From: Paulinella micropora
Taxonomy: Eukaryota > Cercozoa > Imbricatea > Euglyphida
DNA length: 64,000 bases
Assembly: GCA_009731375.1 (NCBI GenBank)
Contig: BJOX01000096.1
Span: 690,590 to 754,589, forward strand
Reading direction: 5' to 3'
The notes under the pieces are model-generated. The model was not told the DNA's origin. It saw only the letters and a program-made list of their open reading frames with translations, and ran no database searches. The translations under genes and the position numbers were made by a program. The number at the start of each line of letters is the position of its first letter. Positions within the stretch are counted from its first letter, which is position 1. This document shows positions 58,400 through 64,000 of this stretch, piece after piece.

Positions 58400-61021
58400 A
58401 CTTACACCTGCCTCACCTGACTCTTCACATGCATCACAACACATGCCTGACACTGACCCTCGATCTGGCCCTGACCTACAGACAGTCACTACTATCCTTG
58501 ACATGTTTCCATGCATTGCAACACACACCACGTGGGAATCATTACCTGTTAAATTACAACGAATCTATCAAACCTCTGCACACAACAATATTATCAAACC
58601 GCAGTGCTCTGAGCAGGTGTGATGCAGGCGTTGCTGATGATGCTACCCTGTAACGCTATCCTTACCTTCCTAGCATTCCCATCACTAGCACTTCAAATGT
58701 CCAAACGAAGACAGAGGAAGAAGCTTGAAGCTCAGCTGCAACGCCTCAGCATGCCATCATCAATCACCTCCGCCAGCATGCAGGCCCCTCCTGCTGATGA
58801 TGAAAGGATGCAAAACCTTGATACAAAGGAACGTCTGATCAGGAACATCAAACGCATCACCAAGTGTAACAAGACCCATAAATCCGATAAGATTACAACC
58901 TGGATGCGCCTGCGGATATAACTGATTCCAAAATACAAGAAAAGCTTGCTCATAAGCTGCTGAAGCGAGCTCCTAGCTCAAACAGCAGCGCTTTACCAAG
59001 CACACCTAGCGTGGTATTGGTAAAAATTGAAGATGCTAATGTACGGGCAGCCATATCCCAGCTCCAGCGAGATAATCTTAGAGACATTTATGGATGGACG
59101 CCCAAGCTCCTCCTATATCTTCTCGACGATCCTAACAGCAAGGATTGCCTCATCAGCCTACTATCTCACCTTGCACACAACAACATTCCTGCAATGACGA
59201 GACCCCACCTACGTGTCAGAGNNNNNNNNNNAGAGACCCCACCTACGTGTCAAAGACTGCATGGGAAAGTGGTACAACGAAAAGAAAGAAAAGTTGCGGC
59301 CACTCTCGTGGGGATGTGGCCTCCTTACTATCGTCGATCGCGCCATTACTATCAAGCATGATCGAGCGCCAGGACAAGATACGCTCTTGCACCGTACACA
59401 ATACGCTGTAGGCTTGAACGGAGGATCTCAAGCCGCTATCCTCACCATCCAGTCCATCCTCTCCTGCCCAGCAGCCCCTTCCCCAGCCTGCATTATCTTG
59501 GATGCAGAGAATTTCTTCAACAGCAGAGAAAAAAAAGCAATGCTTCAAGCTGCCTACAATCAAGAGAAGCTTAAGTATCACTACGGCTGTATCGACCTAC
59601 AATATGGCAATGATGCGGAATCATGGATTGTCTACAAAGATTTGTCAGGGAACCATACATTGGCATGACCCACAACGATTGCTGTAATCAAGGCTGTAAG
59701 CCTTATGATCTCAACTTCAACATTGAATTCATCCTCTGGCAGTCACTCCATCCACCGCCACAATCACTTATCGATTTTGCTACGGAACATGGGAAACCAA
59801 TCAAGCACGGGTGGACGAAGACGCTCAAGGGCGTAATTGGTGACTTCAAGGACGACTAATGGAAGCAAGAGATGATGAACGAGATATCTAAGGACGTATT
59901 ATCCAAAATCTTACCTGTCTTTGACGCTCTCAAAGATGAGAGAATGGAACATCAAATTGCATACCACACTTTATCCAAAACATTGCCCAGCTATCTTGTT
60001 CATCTCATGCGCACCATCCCCACATCTCTCTTCTCAAACATCATCAACCAGATCAATCATCACATGCACGACACATTCTTGCATGTCTTTGGTGTAGATG
60101 CAGGTGCCTTTCACTCGCTACCTGATGACGTGCAGAACTCAGTTCGTGCTCAAGCCTGCCTGCCTGTACACTCATGTGGCTTCGGATTGTCTGATGTTAA
60201 GGCTCTTGCCTCCATCACATACGCTGCATCACTTGCAGACNNNNNNNNNNACAGGATTTGGGTTTCGCTTGAGATAGTGAATCCTAGCTATGCTGCATCC
60301 GTTTTGAATGCTGATAATAAGTATCATCCTAACCCTCTCCCTCTCTTCTTAGAAATCTGTCCTACTCTGGATCGACTGCGCGCTCAGGCGAATGCAACCG
60401 AGTTACAAAGCACTCGGGCGGCATCAACCTCTCCATCCCCATCCACCACTCTACTCCCCCTTTGTGATGACTTTACTTCTCTCCCTTTCCCCTCATTTAT
60501 ACAACACTGTGCTCTGCCCTCCTCTCCATACCTATCTGCTCGTGCCGATATTGATAAATATGCTCTACGTTTTTGCAAATTACAAAAAAGCTTTCTTGTT
60601 CAGCACAACTTTCAGCGATTTGAGAACTTGCGAGCACGTGACGTCCCCGACGTTGAACGAGCACGTCAGAACGCTCTACTTGCTGAAGGCGCTAACATTG
60701 CTCTTACATGCCCACCCATCCACAGATACCTTATACTTGAAGATCAGCCATGGGATCTCATGGGACAAAGGCGTGCCGGCCTCGTCGACCTATCAAAAGA
60801 ACTGCCACCCGACCCAGGACCTTATGCTTGCTGCGAATGCAAAGCTACCTTCCTCACTCTCTCTGCACTTGAAACACACACTGACAACACATGCACACAG
60901 AAGCGCGGTTCTGCTGCTAAGCTCAAGCATGATGACCTTGTAAAGCTATTGTATGAGGACGTTTCAAAGGTAGGTGGGATGAACGCAAAGCTCGAGCCTC
61001 GTTACTACAATGAAGAGAAAT
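58400..61021 (+). pseudogene. Non-LTR retrotransposon pol: RT and C-terminal zinc finger, decayed
   Basis: Pieces in changing frames: LIRNIKRITKCNKTHKSDK; VRAAISQLQRDNLRDIYGWT; after the gap at 59222-59231 (contig join with repeated flank) SPACIILDAENFFNSREKKA, the RT palm motif with Asp, and DLSGNHTLA. Then a 383-residue ORF (59872-61023) with LPVHSCGFGLSDVKALASIT (typical RT thumb downstream motif) and CECKATFLTLSALETHTDNT, a C2H2-type finger. Gap 60241-60250. The YxDD block is not readable. Mobile element copying its RNA at the target. The full 5' end is unclear. Confidence 0.7.
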
Positions 61022-61515
61022 GATGGATCGACCTCGCTGTTTTCACCTCTGCGAATACTACCTCTCCGCTACAGCTTGACACTGATCTTGCAGTCACCAA
61101 CCCTGTCGCTCCATCCTATGTCGAAGATACCATTCGCGACGTGAATGCTGCCATCGAGAAGCGTGAAACCGAAAAAATCAACAAACACGCGGAAGGATGT
61201 AAGCAGGCTGGCGCGGAATTAATCCCTTTTGTCATGTCTAGCTTCGGTGGATTTGGAACGCATGCTCAAGTCTTCATGAGGAACATCGGTGAGCAGGCAG
61301 CATTCTACATCCCATCGATCTACAGTCCGCAAGCGTACACACTACGGATCAAGACTATTCTTCACTTTGCAATCCATCGCTGGAATTACATCAACTGGAT
61401 GCATCAACTCAGGAAGTCCAACTGCCTACATCCGCACAGACTCCCACAGCACAAGAGACAGGCTATCAGCCTCGCATCTGCTTTCCCATACAGGGAATCG
61501 CGTCGATTTGAGTAA
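61022..61515 (+). pseudogene. Restriction-like endonuclease and C-terminus of the retrotransposon
   Basis: After TGA at 61021 the frame continues WIDLAVFTSANTTSPLQLDT and VTNPVAPSYVEDTIRDVNAA, AIEKRETEKINKHAEGCKQA and FVMSSFGGFGTHAQVFMRNI. The spacing of Asp, Glu, Lys and the later G-G resembles the restriction-like endonuclease of R2/CRE/NeSL/Utopia-type elements. Ends ASAFPYRESRRFE at about 61515. The same last 26 codons occur at 23415-23480 in a 5'-truncated copy. The endonuclease would nick the insertion target. Confidence 0.6.
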
Positions 61516-61807
61516 TTAGCTTTTAGCTATAGCTAGTTTAAATTATGAGCACTCTGACTAGGACTATTAATATTTATGAATTAGTTTCTATTATTTATAC
61601 AACATTTCATTATTATTAAAATATTTTCTTGTGAAAAAAAACAAAAAAAACAACAAAAAAAAGAAAAAACTTTCCAGGAGCTTTCTGTTGAACCTTAGTT
61701 CCAGATTTCCTTCTGAGCTGGTACTGTTGTTCCTTGGAATCAGAATTCTTTTGAATTAGGCTCATTTTTTTCTTTCTATCGTCTCTTTCTCATTAAACCT
61801 TGCGTAC

Positions 61808-61896
<89 letters not shown>

Positions 61897-61933
61897 AAAT
61901 AAAAAAAAAAAAAAAAAAAAAAAANNNNNNNNN
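61516..61933 (+). mobile_element. Retrotransposon 3' UTR, A-tail and TA microsatellite
   Basis: TAGCTTTTAGCTATAGCTAG and A-rich tail to about 61665, then the TTTCTGTTGAACC family (61680-61800), a long TA run and A-run, and N gap 61925-61934. Direct counterpart of 23480-23860. Confidence 0.75.
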
Positions 61934-61934
61934 N

Positions 61935-63040
61935 CCCGATCAGGACCGGTCGGGTTAGTATTGCCATTTTAGTACTGTCGTATTGGCATTAGACGTGAAT
62001 ATTCACGATCAGCCAAATTATACGTGTTTTGCTGTGTAACTGCATTTTTGTGGTCGTTGGTGGCACCAGGTGGCACCGTGATACGGGCAAAAAAGGCAGT
62101 AGTTGTTGCAATTTCGGCAATGCCGAAATGTTCCTGTGTGGTGCCCCTTTCGGCAGTATCACCCCGGTGGCACCATTCACCACTTTTTCATGCAATAGTT
62201 TGAGACATCTGCCACGGGTCTGGCCCCTGCCCCCTGGGGGGAGGGAGGGCTTTTTGCACCTTCCTGAAAAGTTGTGGATAAACTTCCAGACTTCACGTCT
62301 CGTAGCCACATTTTGTGGTGGAAATTCACTGTAAAACGGCGAAAAGGGCAGTAGTCGCTGCAAATTCTGCAAAATGCCGAAATGTCACTGTGTGGTGCCC
62401 CTTTCGGCCGTATCACCCCGGTAGCACCATTCACCACTTTTTTCAGGCCATAGTTTGAGACATCTGCCACGGGTCTGGCCCCTGCCACCTGGGGGGGAGG
62501 GGGGATTTTTGCCACTTCCTGAAAAGTTGTGGATAAACTTCCCGACTTCACGTCTCATAGCCACATTTTGTGGTGGGAATTCACTGTCAGCATAAATACG
62601 TGTGTTTTGCGGTGTAACTGCATTTTTGTGGTCACCGGTGCCACCGGTGAAAAATGCAATAGTTATGATGATTGAGGCAGTGCCGAAATACCCCTGGGTG
62701 CTGCCTTTTTCGGCCGTATCACGCAGGGTGGCACCGGGTGGCATGATTATGTGAAAAACACATGATTTTTCTGGTGGTAGGATTCTGGATTTTTTGGGGA
62801 CCGAACTTTGCTGCCTTCTCCTGCAGCCGCCCGTAGTCCGTTTTGGTGGTGACAAGTGGCGTTCGACGCGCCAGGTCGAAATCTACCTGAATCTGCCATA
62901 AAAATTTTTCTAGTGGACGGTGCCACCTGAACCCACCCACAAGTAAAAATCCACTTATTTGTGCAGTGTGTACCAGCCACGAATTTTTTTTAGTGCACAG
63001 GCCCAAGGCTCCTGCCACTCGCAGTCCGAAAAAGCAGTGA
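61935..63040. repeat. Second copy of the PLV-B left end
   Basis: Matches 23864-24966 at about 98% with small indels, including both 135-bp modules (62196-62330, 62450-62585). Same orientation, about 38.07 kb from the first copy. Confidence 0.9.
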
Positions 63041-64000
63041 ATGATTCGAAGTGCGCGCACCAAGAGGGGTGTCGGTGTCACTGCCTGTCCGAGCAGAGCT
63101 GCAGCGCACAATGTGGGCGGCTCTGCAAAGATTACTACTCGCTCCGCAACCAAGGCTGAAGCGCCCAATGCGGGCGGCCCTGGCTGGAAGAGCAGTAAGG
63201 CGCTGCCACCGCCCCCTCCTGGTCGCACGCGCCGAGAAATGACCACGCCACTGGACCGCGGCATCAGCCAGAAAAAGGCCCAGCCCTCGTCCGCCGCAAC
63301 CAAGCGGAACAGGAAAAAGAAAGAGAAGAAGAAAGCGAAAAAGAAAACCAAGAAGATGTCAGGAGAGGAGATGGCCTGCCTCCGCCTGGCGGTTGAGTAC
63401 AATCATGTGACTCAGCTTGGATGTGACAGCAGTCACGTCGGAGAGCCGCCCGAGGAAGGGCCCGAGTCCGAAGCATGGGACCGTCTACAAGAACTGTCAA
63501 CGGAAGACTTGAAGCGAGAGGCAGAGCAGGCTAAGGGGTCCATCCGCCAGGAAGTGATGCTCCCCGGCAAGGAGAGCTTCTTGTGGATTGCCTACAACTG
63601 GGAAGACCAGCCGCATGCTCCGACCCCCTGCCGGGAGAACATAAAGGTCGATTTGGACACCGACTCGTTCACCATTGCGTTCCCTGACAAAAAGGACCCT
63701 CTGCGGAAGAAGCACGTGCAGGAGCTCATCCCCATCAAAGTGTTTCGGGACGAGTTTAAGGGCCAGCCGGGCAGGGAGCGGGACTACGAGGAGCGCCAGC
63801 ACATGGTTCATGCCTGCATCAGCCGGGCGGGCTTGCGCAAAACGAACGGCCTGAAGCAGGATGTGTACTGGCCGCTGGGCAGCGGTGCCAACGACGACGG
63901 CCCGGCGCCCTTCCCGCGTGGTGACCTGTATCGCCTCTCCGCGCGCTCCTCGGGCCGATACTACTGCGTCCAAGACGCGTTCTTCAACGCGTTGGTCGCC
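63041..64000 (+). CDS. Cysteine-protease-like gene, second copy, cut by the window end
   Basis: Same protein as 24967-26313 through about residue 320, including Cys309 (CVQDAFFNAL), with a few substitutions (for example Asp200 to Asn in CRENIKVD, Ala to Thr or Gly changes upstream). No break within the window, so both copies look intact. That suggests recent duplication or selection. Confidence 0.65.
   Translation, partial: MIRSARTKRGVGVTACPSRAAAHNVGGSAKITTRSATKAEAPNAGGPGWKSSKALPPPPPGRTRREMTTPLDRGISQKKAQPSSAATKRNRKKKEKKKAKKKTKKMSGEEMACLRLAVEYNHVTQLGCDSSHVGEPPEEGPESEAWDRLQELSTEDLKREAEQAKGSIRQEVMLPGKESFLWIAYNWEDQPHAPTPCRENIKVDLDTDSFTIAFPDKKDPLRKKHVQELIPIKVFRDEFKGQPGRERDYEERQHMVHACISRAGLRKTNGLKQDVYWPLGSGANDDGPAPFPRGDLYRLSARSSGRYYCVQDAFFNALVA

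Overview
The window reads as a draft scaffold of a eukaryotic nuclear genome, probably a unicellular eukaryote. It is dominated by mobile DNA and endogenous viruses. Evidence: long microsatellites (TTC, GT, TCTA, CATA, ATT), GT-AG introns, a DIRS-type retroelement, two decayed reverse-transcriptase elements, and many N gaps. Several 10-N gaps have almost repeated flanks, as if contigs from different copies of multicopy elements had been joined. No intact host housekeeping gene is evident.

Layout. 1-1.4 kb: remnant of a DIRS-like tyrosine-recombinase retroelement on the minus strand. 1.7-10.6 kb: tandem array of about seven units of roughly 1.7 kb, each with a dead DDE-type viral integrase 3' end, an opposing dead coiled-coil gene, a TATA-like box and a hairpin cassette. 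10.6-13.0 kb: GGGGTATGA minisatellite running into the 5' end of the next gene. 13.0-22.8 kb: AT-rich Polinton-like virus (PLV-A) with packaging ATPase, double jelly-roll major capsid protein, minor capsid (penton) protein, two GIY-YIG nucleases, a fibre-like protein, a tyrosine recombinase resembling telomere resolvases, and small genes.

22.8-23.9 kb: a 5'-truncated LINE end flanked by a 45-bp direct repeat. 23.9-44.96 kb: a second, GC-rich PLV (PLV-B) with a cysteine-protease-like gene set among 135-bp repeats, a zinc-ribbon gene, a giant fibre gene with discoidin and YadA-like repeats, ribonucleotide reductase small subunit, a SLATT-like membrane protein, an intron-containing penton gene, the same fibre-like protein as PLV-A, a RuvC-like resolvase, an intron-containing YABBY/HMG-like factor, a zinc-repeat nuclease, an intact major capsid gene and small membrane-protein genes. 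44.96-48.9 kb: abrupt switch to an AT-rich PLV fragment (PLV-C) with a truncated fibre gene, a DUF5754-like gene, a broken integrase of the same type as in the array, and a decayed GIY-YIG gene.

49-57 kb: microsatellites, hairpins, an RT fragment with YADD, and a 6-kb-spaced inverted repeat. 57.5-61.5 kb: decayed non-LTR retrotransposon with RT, zinc finger and a probable restriction-like endonuclease. 61.9-64 kb: a second copy of the left end of PLV-B, in the same orientation and about 38.07 kb from the first.

Together the PLV genes make a virion morphogenesis set (ATPase, major capsid, penton, fibres), integration or end-processing enzymes (DDE integrase, tyrosine recombinase, RuvC, GIY-YIG) and accessory metabolism (RNR). 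Many carry frameshifts or stops, so most copies look like decaying integrated viruses, although some ORFs (PLV-B major capsid, protease-like gene, zinc-repeat nuclease) are intact.
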